64,000 nucleotides of DNA from CAZUDI01 sp964618975 (GCA_964618975.1 CAZUDI010000009.1:1-64000); one strand, 5' to 3'; positions 25,931 to 35,271 are shown, counted from the stretch's first letter. The notes: generated by a model not told the origin, from the sequence alone. Translations and numbers: made by a program.

Positions 25931-26533
25931 ATGCACATGACTGACCGGCTGGAGCTGATCATCGCCGCGGACGTCTTCGGGAGAACCCCCGAACTGGAGG
26001 CGCTGGCAAAGACCTTGGCTCCGTATTCTTCGAGGGCCACCCTTGTCGATCCCTACAATGGCGCCTGTCTGGAATTCGCACATGAGCGTGAGGCATACAC
26101 CTACTTCCATCAAAATGTGGGCCTGAAACGCTACCGGGAGACGCTGCGAGCGGTGCTGGCCGGCAGCGTCTCCCCGCTGTTGCTGGTGGGCTTCAGTGTG
26201 GGGGCCTCGGCCATCTGGTCAATCTCCGATGCAATCCTTAGGCCTCACGTAACCGCGGCTGTCGGTTTTTATGGTTCCCAGATCAGACATTATACAAACG
26301 TGAAGCCCCGGATCAGGATGGAGCTGCTGTTTCCCTATCATGAACCCCACTTCGATGTCGGACACTTAATTTCTCAGCTTTCACCCAGAGAAAATGTTGT
26401 GTGTTACTGCGTCCCCTATCTCCATGGCTTTATGAACAGGAAATCCGATAAGTTTGATGCAAGCGCTTATCATAACCACCTCCTTTTACTGAAGGAAAGA
26501 CTCGCGCGGCCAGGGCGTCCGGGAGCCGCGTGA
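25931..26533 (+). CDS. Dienelactone-hydrolase-like alpha/beta hydrolase
   Basis: The 200-residue protein has the nucleophile elbow LLVGFSVGASAIW (Ser in GFSVG) and downstream AAVGFYGSQIRHY, with a candidate histidine in PYLHGFMN. This is the short dienelactone-hydrolase-type layout. The acid residue is probably in the segment after RIRMELLFPYHEPHFDVG. The substrate is unknown. It lies immediately after the broken grpB gene and 13 bases before the DUF1722 gene, so the two intact genes may be co-transcribed. Confidence 0.7.
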   Translation: MHMTDRLELIIAADVFGRTPELEALAKTLAPYSSRATLVDPYNGACLEFAHEREAYTYFHQNVGLKRYRETLRAVLAGSVSPLLLVGFSVGASAIWSISDAILRPHVTAAVGFYGSQIRHYTNVKPRIRMELLFPYHEPHFDVGHLISQLSPRENVVCYCVPYLHGFMNRKSDKFDASAYHNHLLLLKERLARPGRPGAA

Positions 26534-26546
26534 TCGAGGCAAGCGC

Positions 26547-27251
26547 ATGCGCATATGGGACATCCATCCGGGATACCTGAACCGGCAGAGTCTGCTGGGA
26601 GAGCATCGCGAGCTCCATGGAATCGCATCCATCATCGTGAAGGGCAAGACGGGCTATTCCCGCCACCCCGAAACAGTGCGCTGGAAAGGTTTTGGCTGGG
26701 CGATCAGGCAGCGTCACCGGCTGCTGGCTTCCGAGATGACGCTGCGGGGCTTCACCGACAGATCCCCTGTTTCCACCCGCACCAGAAAGGGTGCCTGGCC
26801 GGGAACATACATTGACGAGCCCTTCGGGCAGTTCCTGATCCTCGCGGCCAAATACCGTGACAAGGCGCCGGGCCGCATCCCTCTTCCGAAAAACGCCCAG
26901 CAGTTATGGAGCCACCATAAATATTCCGTGCTGGCACGCGACGTGAGACTCTACCGGGAACTGGGCCGGGAGGTTGCCGGGATGAGGCCCCATGACGACT
27001 TTTCCGACCTGGCCAGGCTGCTCACGGAGGTCTTGCGCACGCCGCCCTCCACTGGCGGGCTGAGGAATGCCCTGCAGCATATGTGGGGCTACATCGCGGT
27101 CTGCCCTCCATTCCCCCCAGGGAACCTCGCCTCGTGGTCGCCAGGCCGGTTGCTCAAAGAGATCCAGCGGCGTGCCCTGGCATGCCAGACACCCTACCTG
27201 ATGTCGTCAACCGCGCTGAGCGAACTGCAGGCATGGATACCGAAGGCCTGA
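26547..27251 (+). CDS. Pyrimidine-dimer DNA glycosylase-like / DUF1722 protein
   Basis: The 234-residue protein begins MRIWDIHPGYLNRQSLLGEH, then RELHGIASI...GKTGYSRHPETVRW, which is the pyrimidine-dimer DNA glycosylase-like domain. From about residue 105 it reads LPKNAQQLWSHHKYSVLARD, the DUF1722 (YbgA-like) signature. Family proteins are linked to DNA repair of ultraviolet damage, though DUF1722 itself is uncharacterised. The exact biochemical activity here is unproven. A possible terminator hairpin follows at 27288-27325. Confidence 0.75.
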   Translation: MRIWDIHPGYLNRQSLLGEHRELHGIASIIVKGKTGYSRHPETVRWKGFGWAIRQRHRLLASEMTLRGFTDRSPVSTRTRKGAWPGTYIDEPFGQFLILAAKYRDKAPGRIPLPKNAQQLWSHHKYSVLARDVRLYRELGREVAGMRPHDDFSDLARLLTEVLRTPPSTGGLRNALQHMWGYIAVCPPFPPGNLASWSPGRLLKEIQRRALACQTPYLMSSTALSELQAWIPKA

Positions 27252-27287
27252 GCAGACCCCGCACCCGAACGCCAAACAGAGCAAAGG

Positions 27288-27325
27288 CCCCTTTTCCAAA
27301 GGGCGAAAGGGGAGGGTCTCTTTTT
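27288..27325 (+). terminator. Candidate intrinsic terminator
   Basis: CCCCTTT (27288-27294) pairs with AAAGGGG (27306-27312). The stem is followed by AGGGTCTCTTTTTC. It lies 37 bases after the DUF1722 gene stop. Confidence 0.45.
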
Positions 27326-27494
27326 CATGAACTAGTGCCCCCCCGACCGGCCTTATAGCAGGCGGCTTCTTTGTGCTGGCATTTTCTGTCAGATGCGGTA
27401 TATAGCCGGGGCGGAGACTCACGGCGCCGGACATTCCTGAAGATTTCCTTTCGTGCCAGCGAGACACCCATCTCCGGCATGAAAAGGACGCATC

Positions 27495-29078
27495 ATGGAA
27501 CGATTCAGAATTCTGGGCCTCTCGGAGACCATGCTCGACGCGCTGCAACACAAGGGTTTCAGTGAACCCTCCCCCATTCAGCAGGCGGTCATCCCCTTCC
27601 TGTTGCGGGAAGACCGCGACGTGGTGGCCCGGGCCCAAACCGGCACCGGCAAGACCGCGGCCTTCGGCATCCCCCTCATCGAGCGCATCCAGCCCTCCCG
27701 GCAGGTCCAGGCCTTGGTGCTCGTGCCCACCCGGGAACTGGCCTTGCAGGTAAGCAACGAACTGGCCTCCCTCACCGGACGGCAGCGCCTGCAGATCGCG
27801 GCGGTCTACGGAGGCCAGGCCTACGGGCCGCAACTGGCCGCCCTGGGCCGCGGTGCCGACATGGTGGTGGGCACCCCGGGCCGACTCAACGACCTGCTGA
27901 ACCGCGGCAGCCTGGATCTGTCCGGCCTTGTCTACCTGGTGCTGGACGAGGCTGACGAGATGCTCAACATGGGTTTTGTGGAGGAGATCGAGTCCATCCT
28001 CAAGCATGTGCCCGCCTCCCGTCGGACCCTGCTGTTTTCGGCCACCATGCCTCAGGCCGTGCGCACCATCGCCCGGCGTTACCTGGGGGATTACGAGACC
28101 ATCGAGACCGGCGGCAGGAGACACACCACGGGGCTCACGGCGCAGTGTTACTGCGAGGTCTGTGAAGAGGACAAATTCGAGGTCCTGTGCCGCATCCTGG
28201 ATATGGAGCCCGCATTTTACGGCCTGGTCTTCTGCCGTACGCGGGTCGACACGGCCGAGCTGGGCAGCCGCCTGAATGAAAGAGGCTATGCCGCTGACGC
28301 CATGCACGGCGACATGACCCAACCGGAACGCGAGCGCATCATGCGCCGCTTCCGGGAACGCCAGATCACCGTGCTCACGGCCACCGATGTGGCCGCCCGG
28401 GGCATCGACGTGCAGGAGCTCACCCACGTCATCAACTTTTCCCTGCCGTTTGACGCCGAGGCCTACGTGCACCGCATCGGCCGCACGGGGCGCGCCGGCC
28501 GGGAGGGCACGGCCATCAGCCTCGTCTCGCCCCAAGAGCAGGTCCTGCTGCAGCGGGTGCGCCATATGGCAGGGGACAGCCTGCAGCGCATCGACGTGCC
28601 TCGGGTGGACGAGATCATGGAGACGCGGCGCTCGCGCATCCGCGATGAGATCGCGGAGCAGCTCGCCGCCCCCGACCTGGAACGGTTCAGCGTCCTGGCC
28701 GACGAGTTACTGGAGACTGCCGACGCCCGCAGCGTGCTGGCCGCCTGCCTGCGTCAGGGCTATGCCGGCGAGCTGGACGAGAGCCGCTACCGCGAGCTAC
28801 GCCCGGCGCGAAAACGGCCGTCGAAGCCCATCGGCGTGCAGCTGTATGTGGCCCGCGGCCGCCGGCAGGGTCTCACCCCCCGGGAGCTCAACACCTTCCT
28901 CTACAAAAAAACCGGCATCCGAGACCGCAAGGTACAGAATATCTGCATCTTTGATCAGCACACCCTGATCACGGTGCCCGCCCCCGAGGCGGATATCATC
29001 CTCAAACGCTTCCAGACCAAAAACGGCCGGCCCCTCATCACCCGCGCCCGCCCGCAGAGGAAGAAAGACCATCCCTAG
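27495..29078 (+). CDS. DEAD-box ATP-dependent RNA helicase
   Basis: The 527-residue protein has every DEAD-box motif: the Q motif region FSEPSPIQ, motif I AQTGTGKT (47-54), PTRELA, TPGR, DEAD (151-154), SAT near 184, and HRIGRTGRAGR near 328. The C-terminal part from about 440 (KPIGVQLYVARGRRQGLTPR onwards) resembles the DbpA-type RNA-binding domain. It unwinds short RNA duplexes, for example in ribosome assembly or mRNA turnover, and is a CsdA/DbpA-type enzyme. The 240-base upstream region contains GC-rich leader sequence without a clear promoter. Confidence 0.93.
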   Translation: MERFRILGLSETMLDALQHKGFSEPSPIQQAVIPFLLREDRDVVARAQTGTGKTAAFGIPLIERIQPSRQVQALVLVPTRELALQVSNELASLTGRQRLQIAAVYGGQAYGPQLAALGRGADMVVGTPGRLNDLLNRGSLDLSGLVYLVLDEADEMLNMGFVEEIESILKHVPASRRTLLFSATMPQAVRTIARRYLGDYETIETGGRRHTTGLTAQCYCEVCEEDKFEVLCRILDMEPAFYGLVFCRTRVDTAELGSRLNERGYAADAMHGDMTQPERERIMRRFRERQITVLTATDVAARGIDVQELTHVINFSLPFDAEAYVHRIGRTGRAGREGTAISLVSPQEQVLLQRVRHMAGDSLQRIDVPRVDEIMETRRSRIRDEIAEQLAAPDLERFSVLADELLETADARSVLAACLRQGYAGELDESRYRELRPARKRPSKPIGVQLYVARGRRQGLTPRELNTFLYKKTGIRDRKVQNICIFDQHTLITVPAPEADIILKRFQTKNGRPLITRARPQRKKDHP

Positions 29079-29305
29079 GGCCGTCACACAATCGAAACAC
29101 CGCTCCCGAAGCGGAATCCCTTTGCCGAGGAGGGGGGGACGCACGCGGAGCGGCAGGGGTCTCGCATGGGCCGGGACAAGCAGGCTGAAGGCAGGGCCAC
29201 TTTCACCGGCACAAGCAGGTCTACAAGGCCTGCAGATCAAAGACCGGCCATGGGGGAACCGGGGCCAACCGGGCTCGGTGCCCTTGATGCGGGGCACGTG
29301 ACGCG

Positions 29306-30004
29306 ATGAGCGCCCGATGGCGGCAACTCATGCAAAAATTCCATCCCGAAGGGATTCCCTGGCCGGGAAGTGCTCTCTACGGCGCCCTGAGTAAAATCGC
29401 AATCTTTCAGAGGCACTACGAGCTGGTGGCCCGTGACATCGCCCGTTACGGTCCACTGCGGTGTCTGCTGGGCATCGGCACCGGTCCCGGACACCTTCTG
29501 TTGGCCCTGCGCAGGACCTTTCCGGACGCCTGTCTGGTCGGGGTTGACATCTCTCCCGCCATGGTTGTACAGGCCCGGCAAAACCTCGAGGCCCAGGGGC
29601 CGGACCCCCGCATCTTAGTGCATATCGCCGGCGCGAAGGCCCTGCCGTTTCCCGAAGGGTCTTTCGATCGCGTGGTCTCGACAGGTTCTCTGCATCACTG
29701 GAAGGACCCTCTTGAGGCCCTATCCGAGATCCATCGGGTTCTCAGGGTGGATGGTTACGCACTGCTGTACGACCTGGTACGGAACCTGCCGCAGACGGTC
29801 CGCGAGGAGGTCCGCGCCCAGTTCGGGGGCCTGCGCCTGGCGCTTTTATGGCTGCATTCTTTCGAGGAGCCTTTTCTTGACGTGGAGGAAATGGTCGCCT
29901 GGGGAAGGGAGACGGACTTCAGAATCGAAGGGACGCACTTTGCGGGGGCGCTCGGCTGTCTTGTCCTGCGCAAAGGCGCGCAGGACACCGCACCAGGTGC
30001 CTAG
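29306..30004 (+). CDS. Class I SAM-dependent methyltransferase
   Basis: The 232-residue protein shows motif I CLLGIGTGPGHLLLALRR near 52-68, motif II LVGVDISPAMV, the acidic AKALPFPEGSFDRVVSTGSL region and HRVLRVDGYALLYD. It is a UbiE/Methyltransf_11-type enzyme with an unknown acceptor. The C-terminal half contains the helical SFEEPFLDVEEMVAWGRET. The ribosome site is weak. About 228 bases separate it from the helicase gene. Confidence 0.87.
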   Translation: MSARWRQLMQKFHPEGIPWPGSALYGALSKIAIFQRHYELVARDIARYGPLRCLLGIGTGPGHLLLALRRTFPDACLVGVDISPAMVVQARQNLEAQGPDPRILVHIAGAKALPFPEGSFDRVVSTGSLHHWKDPLEALSEIHRVLRVDGYALLYDLVRNLPQTVREEVRAQFGGLRLALLWLHSFEEPFLDVEEMVAWGRETDFRIEGTHFAGALGCLVLRKGAQDTAPGA

Positions 30005-30202
30005 AAACTGTAGCGGGCTCACGGTGACGAAGAGATTGCCGGTGCCTGATCCGGCCGCAGATGGGCTCAACCACTGAGGCAAAAGCCGCGGGTTTGCGCA
30101 TGGATGGGCCTCCCCATAAAGGCGCACCCATATTTTCGCCGCTGAAAGCCCTTGCCGCGCCGGACCGCCCTTGATAAAGGTGATCGGAATGGGAGAAGAC
30201 CG

Positions 30203-31408
30203 ATGTCCACCTTGTATGAAGCAAGTGCGATCAACAAGCTGGTATTGAAAAATAGGTTTGTGCGTTCGGCAACCTGGGAAGGGCTGGCAACGCCAGCAGG
30301 CGAAGTCACCCCCCGCCTGATTGAGATGATGACCGACCTCGCCAGGGGCGGGGTCGGTCTAATAATCAGCAGCCATGCCTATGTGTCGCCTGAAGGCCAG
30401 GGAACACCCTGGCAGCTGGGCGTCTATAAGGACGAACTCGTTCCCGGACTGAAGCAGCTGACCGCGGCCGTGCACGCCAGCGGCGGGAAGATCGTCATGC
30501 AGCTGGCGCATGCCGGGCAGTATGCCGAGACACAGCTCACCGGCCGCCCGGCCCTGGCCGTGTCCGATTCTGCCGCCTTCTTTCCAAGACATATGCGGGT
30601 AATCCCTCACTCGGAGATGCCCCGCATCGTTACGGCCTTCTGCCAAGCCGCAGGCAGGGCCCGGGAGGCCGGCTTCGACGGCATCGAAATCCATGCGGGC
30701 CATGGCTATCTGCTCAGTCAATTCCTGTCCCCCGCCTATAATCAGCGGCAGGACGACTATGGTGGCTCGATCGGCAACCGGACCAGAATCCATCGCCAGG
30801 TGTATCAGGCCCTCAGGGAGGTCGTGGGAGCGGACTATCCCGTGCTGATCAAGATGAATTGTACCGATTTAATCGAGCAAGGGTTGACGATCGAGGACGC
30901 ACTCCAGGCGGCGAAACTGTTCGATCGGGCGGGGTTCGATGCCCTTGAGCTAAGTGGCGGTATCATCAAAACCGGCAAGCTCTCCCCCAGCCGACCGGGC
31001 ATCAATGCCATCCACAAGGAGGCCTACTTCCAGGATCATGCGCGCCGATTCAAAAACGAGATAAAAACGCCCCTGATCCTCGTGGGGGGGCTGCGCTCCT
31101 TTGAGGTGGCAGACCGAATCGTTTCCGAAGGGATCGCCGATTATATTTCCATGAGCCGGCCCTTCATCAGGGAACCGAACCTGATTGATCGCTGGCAAAG
31201 AGGCGACCGGCGCCAGTCGGGGTGTACCTCCGACAACCTGTGTTTCCAACCCGGATTTGAGGGCCGGGGGGTCTATTGTGTCGCCAGAGAGCGCAGGGGC
31301 CGCGTCTTGATGTCCGCCGGCGGAAAAAATTCAATGGGGATGAACCCGGGGCAAGACCTGGACACCTTGACGCCGCAAGCGGCGGGTAATTCGATCCATA
31401 GCGATTAA
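30203..31408 (+). CDS. NADH:flavin oxidoreductase / old yellow enzyme family protein
   Basis: The protein (401 residues from this start) is an FMN-dependent TIM-barrel ene-reductase. It shows LKNRFVRSATWEGLATPAGE, IMQLAHAGQ, GFDGIEIHAGHGYLLSQFLSP (substrate-binding HxxH-like pair), NRTRIHRQ, and DYISMSRPFIREPNL near the FMN phosphate. The C-terminal CTSDNLCFQPGF replaces the usual iron-sulfur cysteine array and there is no dehydrogenase domain. The last 25 residues and the TAA are encoded by copy F of the palindromic repeat, so the natural C-terminus was replaced. Confidence 0.9.
   Translation: MSTLYEASAINKLVLKNRFVRSATWEGLATPAGEVTPRLIEMMTDLARGGVGLIISSHAYVSPEGQGTPWQLGVYKDELVPGLKQLTAAVHASGGKIVMQLAHAGQYAETQLTGRPALAVSDSAAFFPRHMRVIPHSEMPRIVTAFCQAAGRAREAGFDGIEIHAGHGYLLSQFLSPAYNQRQDDYGGSIGNRTRIHRQVYQALREVVGADYPVLIKMNCTDLIEQGLTIEDALQAAKLFDRAGFDALELSGGIIKTGKLSPSRPGINAIHKEAYFQDHARRFKNEIKTPLILVGGLRSFEVADRIVSEGIADYISMSRPFIREPNLIDRWQRGDRRQSGCTSDNLCFQPGFEGRGVYCVARERRGRVLMSAGGKNSMGMNPGQDLDTLTPQAAGNSIHSD
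31329..31408 (+). repeat. Dispersed palindromic repeat, copy F (in the 3' end of a CDS)
   Basis: The copy runs from ATTCAATGGGGATGAACCC to ATCCATAGCGATTAA. The second palindrome GCCGC-AA-GCGGC is perfect. The reading frame of the flavin reductase continues through the repeat and ends at its terminal TAA. Confidence 0.8.
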
Positions 31409-31469
31409 CGAAGCAGGCGTCATGGAAACTCACTCGCCGTGAATAAAAACCTGATCGATTGAGGTATGC

Positions 31470-32195
31470 ATGGGACATATAACCGCTACGATCGCCCTCG
31501 GTCCGCTGCTGTATGTGCAGGGGTGCCATGTGCGCCGTGTCACGCCCGTCCTTCCTGAACCGCCTGGCGCCAGACAGGGCCAGACCGGGGCGGGGCCGGA
31601 GCTCAGAGTGCTGATCCTCGGCGATTCTGCAGCCGCGGGGGTTGGAGCCGCCACCCAGGACGAGGCCCTTTCCGGGCGGCTGGTCGCGGCCCTGAGCCCG
31701 CATTACTGCGTCTCCTGGCGTCTGATGGCTAGAAGCGGTGCCAAGACGCATGAGATCGTGGCCTGTCTTGCTGCCATGCCGGGGGAGCCGTTCGATATTG
31801 TCGTTTCTTCCCTGGGGGTCAACGACGTCACCAGCGGGCAGGGACGGCGCAGGTGGCTCGCCTCTCAGGCGCAGCTGGTGGAGCTGCTCCGACAGAAATT
31901 CGGTGCCCGGCTGGTGCTGCTTTCCAGCCTTCCGCCCATGCACGCCTTCCCTGCGCTCCCCCAGCCCCTGCGGTGGTACCTGGGTGCGCAGGCCCGGCGT
32001 TTCAACCAGGCGCTTGCCGGCTGGGTGCGCTCGAGCGCGCGGTGCCACTTCATCACGACAGACCTCCCGCAGGAGACCGGGTTGATGGCCCCGGATGGCT
32101 TCCACCCTGGTCCCGCCCTCTACGCGGCCTGGGGCGCGCAGTTGGCAGAAAGTATCCGCTCCCGGTGCCCCCCCTCCGCACTCCCCGGGGGATGA
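31470..32195 (+). CDS. SGNH/GDSL-family hydrolase
   Basis: The 241-residue protein has block I LRVLILGDSAAAGVG (Ser about residue 53), a glycine-containing RSGAKTHEI, block III SLGVNDVTSG (Asn) and block V APDGFHPGP (Asp-x-x-His). It is an esterase or lipase of the lysophospholipase/acyl-esterase type. The N-terminal hydrophobic segment ATIALGPLLYVQGC might be an export signal or lipoprotein signal; this is uncertain. It is close downstream of the repeat-tailed flavin reductase. Confidence 0.85.
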   Translation: MGHITATIALGPLLYVQGCHVRRVTPVLPEPPGARQGQTGAGPELRVLILGDSAAAGVGAATQDEALSGRLVAALSPHYCVSWRLMARSGAKTHEIVACLAAMPGEPFDIVVSSLGVNDVTSGQGRRRWLASQAQLVELLRQKFGARLVLLSSLPPMHAFPALPQPLRWYLGAQARRFNQALAGWVRSSARCHFITTDLPQETGLMAPDGFHPGPALYAAWGAQLAESIRSRCPPSALPGG

Positions 32196-32489
32196 TGCGC
32201 GCGCCCGCGGGCCCGGACCATTCGTAGCCACGTATCGCTGCCGCAGAGAAAGGTTCCCTTCTCCTCGAAATAAAATATTCTGTCTTGCCTCATGATCTGT
32301 GAAAAACTGAACTCAAGGGTTTTGTCGCCTTTTTTACAGTAATTCTCAGCTTGCGGTTTAACGTGTGTTTTATGACCGCTGGTTTCAGAGCCTTGAATTC
32401 GACCCAGGCACTGTCATATCCTCTGGCGAGTGCGTTGCGTCGAACTTACATCTTGTCGTGCAGGAACCGCATCCTACCCCCATGCATTC

Positions 32490-33163
32490 ATCTACGATGG
32501 AAGGAAGGATACCTCGATCTCCCTTTATGCTTCTCAAACCACCCCCGCACCCTTTCTGTTATGGTGGACCCGCAGATTGTCCAGGAGGAGGAACACCTTT
32601 TCCCCGGCATCCTTGATCAGCCGCCTCATGAAGGTTATCAGCAGATCCGAATGCATGGCCTCTCGGGACATCATGAAGCGCCCCTGGCCCTGGTTGGAGA
32701 TCGACGAGATCATGCCGATTGGAGTTCTGCTCGTAGGTACGCTTCACCGGCTTCTTCGCCATGAATCCCCAGCCGGCATCTCTATCCTGTATCGATCCCG
32801 GATAACGTCCTTCACCGCACTCCTCGTCCACAAGGCAAAGGGAAGCTCGAACTGGTCAGGCCTCTTGTCGATCACCAGATTCCTCAGCTCCTTCGCCGGC
32901 TCCGGGCTCAATGTCCGCCGCGCACCATGCCGCCCTCCTCGCTTCCCCAGCTCTATCGCCTTCTTTCCCTCCCGGAGGTAGCTCTGCCATGTAATGCTCG
33001 CATGTCGCTCGCTCACACAAAGTATCTGAGCAACCTCCCGATTCTTCATTCCCTGCTTACGCACCCGTCTCACTTGCCTGCGCCGTTCCGGTTGAACTTC
33101 CGGACTATGCCTCCGGGTATCTATCTTCTCCAATACACTCTTTATAACCCAACTACTCTTAGT
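32490..33163 (-). pseudogene. IS630-family transposase remnant
   Basis: The minus strand carries pieces of an IS630/Tc1-type transposase in several frames. The N-terminal helix-turn-helix region reads VLEKIDTRRHSPEVQPERRR, then RRTLSPEPAKELRNLVIDKR and PDQFELPFALWTRSAVKDVI. After frameshifts it continues as WGFMAKKPVKRTYEQNS and GQGRFMMSREAMHSDLLITF, then FMRRLIKDAGEKVFLLLDNL, which includes the catalytic-type LLLDN aspartate region. Homology ends near EIEVSFLPS. Multiple frameshifts make it inactive. The region has lower GC than its neighbours, consistent with acquisition. Confidence 0.8.
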
Positions 33164-33486
33164 TAGATATTTTTTTGCCGAGCCACCAAAGTTCAGGGGG
33201 CCGCAGGAGGGGCAGCTCATCGCCCGCTTCGTCGGGCGAGCGTCCTCGTAAAAGCCGAGCATGGAGGGCCCGCAGGCCCCATCCGCGATACGCGCCGGGG
33301 TCCGTGGTTGACCCGCAGGACAACCCGGCCTCATGCTCCCCCTCCGAACAGAATCACGCTAGCGGCACCAATCCCTCTGTTCGCGTACCAGCGCTGGGAA
33401 ACGATCCCCCTTCCCGCCGTCAGACCCTCTCTAAGCGCCACGTACTGGGGTTTGATTCCCGACACAAATAGGGTATAGGGTGGGGC

Positions 33487-34350
33487 ATGCATATCAGAGA
33501 ACTGAAATCCGAAGACGAAATCACCGGCTACTTGAGGGAACTCGAGCAGGAACGCCGTCATGTCATCGCCCTGGACATCGAGGCCGAATTCAACCTGCAC
33601 TGCTACGGCGAACATCTCTGCCTCATCCAGATCTTCGACTTACAGAACGAAATCATCATCGATCCCTTCCGCTTCAAGGACAGCGCCCCCTTGAAGGCCC
33701 TGTTCGAGAAAAGGGATCTCCTGAAGATCATGTACGACGCCGCCAGTGACTCCTGCCTGCTCGCCAACGTTTGCGGCATTCGGATCAACTCGGTGCTCGA
33801 CCTTAGACCGGCGGTCAGCCTGCTGGAGTATGAAGGGCAGAGCCTGGCACATGTCCTGCAGGAGGAACTGGGAATCGTCTCTCCGAGCAAAAAGCGCTTC
33901 CAGCGCTATAACTGGATGAAGCGCCCCGTCGAGCCTGCTGCCATCGAATACGCCATGAACGACGTACGCTTTCTCTTCACCCTCAAAGAGGCCCTGTTCG
34001 CCAGACTCTCCTCCCGGGGCCTGTTCGACACCTATCTCCTGCACAACCTCATGCTCCAGGACGGCAACGGCCACAAAAACAAAAAGGAAAAATATGAAAA
34101 GGCCAAGGGATACAACCGGCTGAAAAAACCCCAGCAAAACCTGTTCCGCGCGCTCTTTGCCGCCCGCGATGCCTTTGCCAGGCGGCTCAACAAACCGCCC
34201 CACTATGTCTTCAGCAATGCCAACCTGCTGGACCTCTGCCAAGCTGAGAACCACAACACCGCCTTCATCCAACAGGGGATCCACCCGGGGATCAAACCCT
34301 CCCTCAGGGACGAGCTCGTGGCACAGTTCTCCTCCCTCATACAGGCCTGA
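33487..34350 (+). CDS. Ribonuclease D-like 3'-5' exonuclease
   Basis: The 287-residue protein has the DEDD exonuclease motifs: ALDIEAEFNLH (D30, E32), an ExoII-like IMYDAASDSCLLANVCGI, and an ExoIII-like YAMNDVRFLFTL with the final aspartate. The C-terminal region KPQQNLFRALFAARDAFARR is in the HRDC-like position but is short. It would trim RNA 3' ends, for example in tRNA or rRNA maturation. The usual ExoII asparagine/aspartate arrangement looks somewhat altered. It follows the IS630 remnant. Confidence 0.85.
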   Translation: MHIRELKSEDEITGYLRELEQERRHVIALDIEAEFNLHCYGEHLCLIQIFDLQNEIIIDPFRFKDSAPLKALFEKRDLLKIMYDAASDSCLLANVCGIRINSVLDLRPAVSLLEYEGQSLAHVLQEELGIVSPSKKRFQRYNWMKRPVEPAAIEYAMNDVRFLFTLKEALFARLSSRGLFDTYLLHNLMLQDGNGHKNKKEKYEKAKGYNRLKKPQQNLFRALFAARDAFARRLNKPPHYVFSNANLLDLCQAENHNTAFIQQGIHPGIKPSLRDELVAQFSSLIQA

Positions 34351-34387
34351 CCAGGCCACCCCCTTTATTCGCTCACGACAGGCCCGT

Positions 34388-34610
34388 CGTGAGCACCCCG
34401 GATGACCGCATGGGTCAGGAGGTAGCCGTGGTGGTGGTCAGGCACCCGCAGAGTTCCCTTCAGGGGGGAGGATCTGCGGACCTTCTGCAGCGGGAAGCTC
34501 GCGCTTTAAGATCCCCCCAATGGTGGTCTTCGTAGAGGCGCTCCCCCGCAGCCCGATCGGCAAGGTCCTGCGCCACAGCCTGCCTGAGCTCGTCATGCAC
34601 AAGCGCGGCG
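34388..34610 (+). pseudogene. Remnant of an AMP-binding acyl-CoA synthetase (C-terminal end)
   Basis: Three frames in order recall the C-terminal domain of an acyl-CoA ligase: DDRMGQEVAVVVVRHP, then GEDLRTFCSGKLAL, then MVVFVEALPRSPIGKVLRHS followed by LPEL. The last piece contains the catalytic-lysine motif PIGK. At least two frameshifts separate the pieces. It lies 38 bases after the RNase D-like gene and is not preceded by the rest of the ligase. Confidence 0.75.
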
Positions 34611-34639
34611 CCGGGCACGGCACGCCGGGCAGCGTGTTT

Positions 34640-35058
34640 CAGGCTGGAATGAACTCCCCCGGCCTGCCCGCCTGCAGGCCGATGGCTTGCGTGGGACAGG
34701 TGGGATGGCACACCCCCGCACCCCATGCACCTCTCCCCGATCAGCTGCGGGGGCAATTGCAGATGAAGTGTCCTGGGTGGGCCTTGTTCATCGGCATGCG
34801 CACCAGGCCATGATTTTCGCATTCCTTGAGGATCGCGAGCGCCTCATCCCGGCCGATCTCCCGGCCCGCGCCCCGATCGATGGTATAGCGCGCCGCCTTG
34901 TCCATCAGGAGGCAGGCCTCCAGGGGATGGTCGCATTTCCTGGCGATCATGCGGCTGGTGCCCCTGTTGACGGCCAGCACGGTGGCGTTTGTCACAATGG
35001 CCGCAGCGCTCTCGATATCGAGCACCCTTTGGTCTGCGGCCGCCACCGCAGTCTTCAT
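34640..35058 (-). pseudogene. Decayed 4Fe-4S ferredoxin-domain protein
   Basis: The minus-strand frame reads VLDIESAAAIVTNATVLAVN, then RKCDHPLEACLLMDKAARYT and EALAILKECENHGLVRMPMN before HFICNC and a stop. This matches the N-terminal part of proteins related to PreA-type 4Fe-4S reductases, which continue into ICNCC and a ferredoxin domain. After a frameshift, ERCMGCG and CHPTCPTQAIGLQAGRP supply traces of the [4Fe-4S] motif. The upstream CxC is GTS, so cluster ligands are lost. The gene is decayed. Confidence 0.7.
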
Positions 35059-35180
35059 CGGGACGATACGGGTGAAGGGGCGCCACTATCCGGGCAATCA
35101 TGCCGAATGAGAATACGGGCGCTTAAGGGGTTGCGGATGGGCGCTGCGGGGCATCACCGACTGGGGCCGGTAAAAGATAT

Positions 35181-35231
35181 GCAAAACAATTGCAAATTAT
35201 GCGCAAATCATATGTAATTATTAAGCAAATC
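35181..35231 (+). promoter_or_regulatory. Phased GCAAA repeats upstream of the radical SAM gene
   Basis: GCAAAA/GCAAAT units start at 35181, 35192, 35203 and 35225, that is at intervals of 11, 11 and 22 bases, about one helical turn apart in an AT-rich stretch. They end 13 bases before a possible -35. They could be an activator site, curved DNA or an UP element. Confidence 0.5.
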
Positions 35232-35243
35232 AATAAATTTCCC

Positions 35244-35271
35244 TTGCCGCCCCCCGCGGTCTTCTTATACA
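35244..35271 (+). promoter_or_regulatory. Possible promoter of the radical SAM gene
   Basis: TTGCCG (35244-35249) and TATACA (35266-35271) are 16 bp apart and lie 34 bases before the ATG, which has AAAAGGAGAAC as a ribosome site. Confidence 0.45.

Noticed and set aside
33221..33240. CGCCCG/CGGGCG hairpin near the IS630 remnant, considered as a transposon end
   Set aside because: There is no matching copy on the other side of the remnant and no target-site duplication that I could see.
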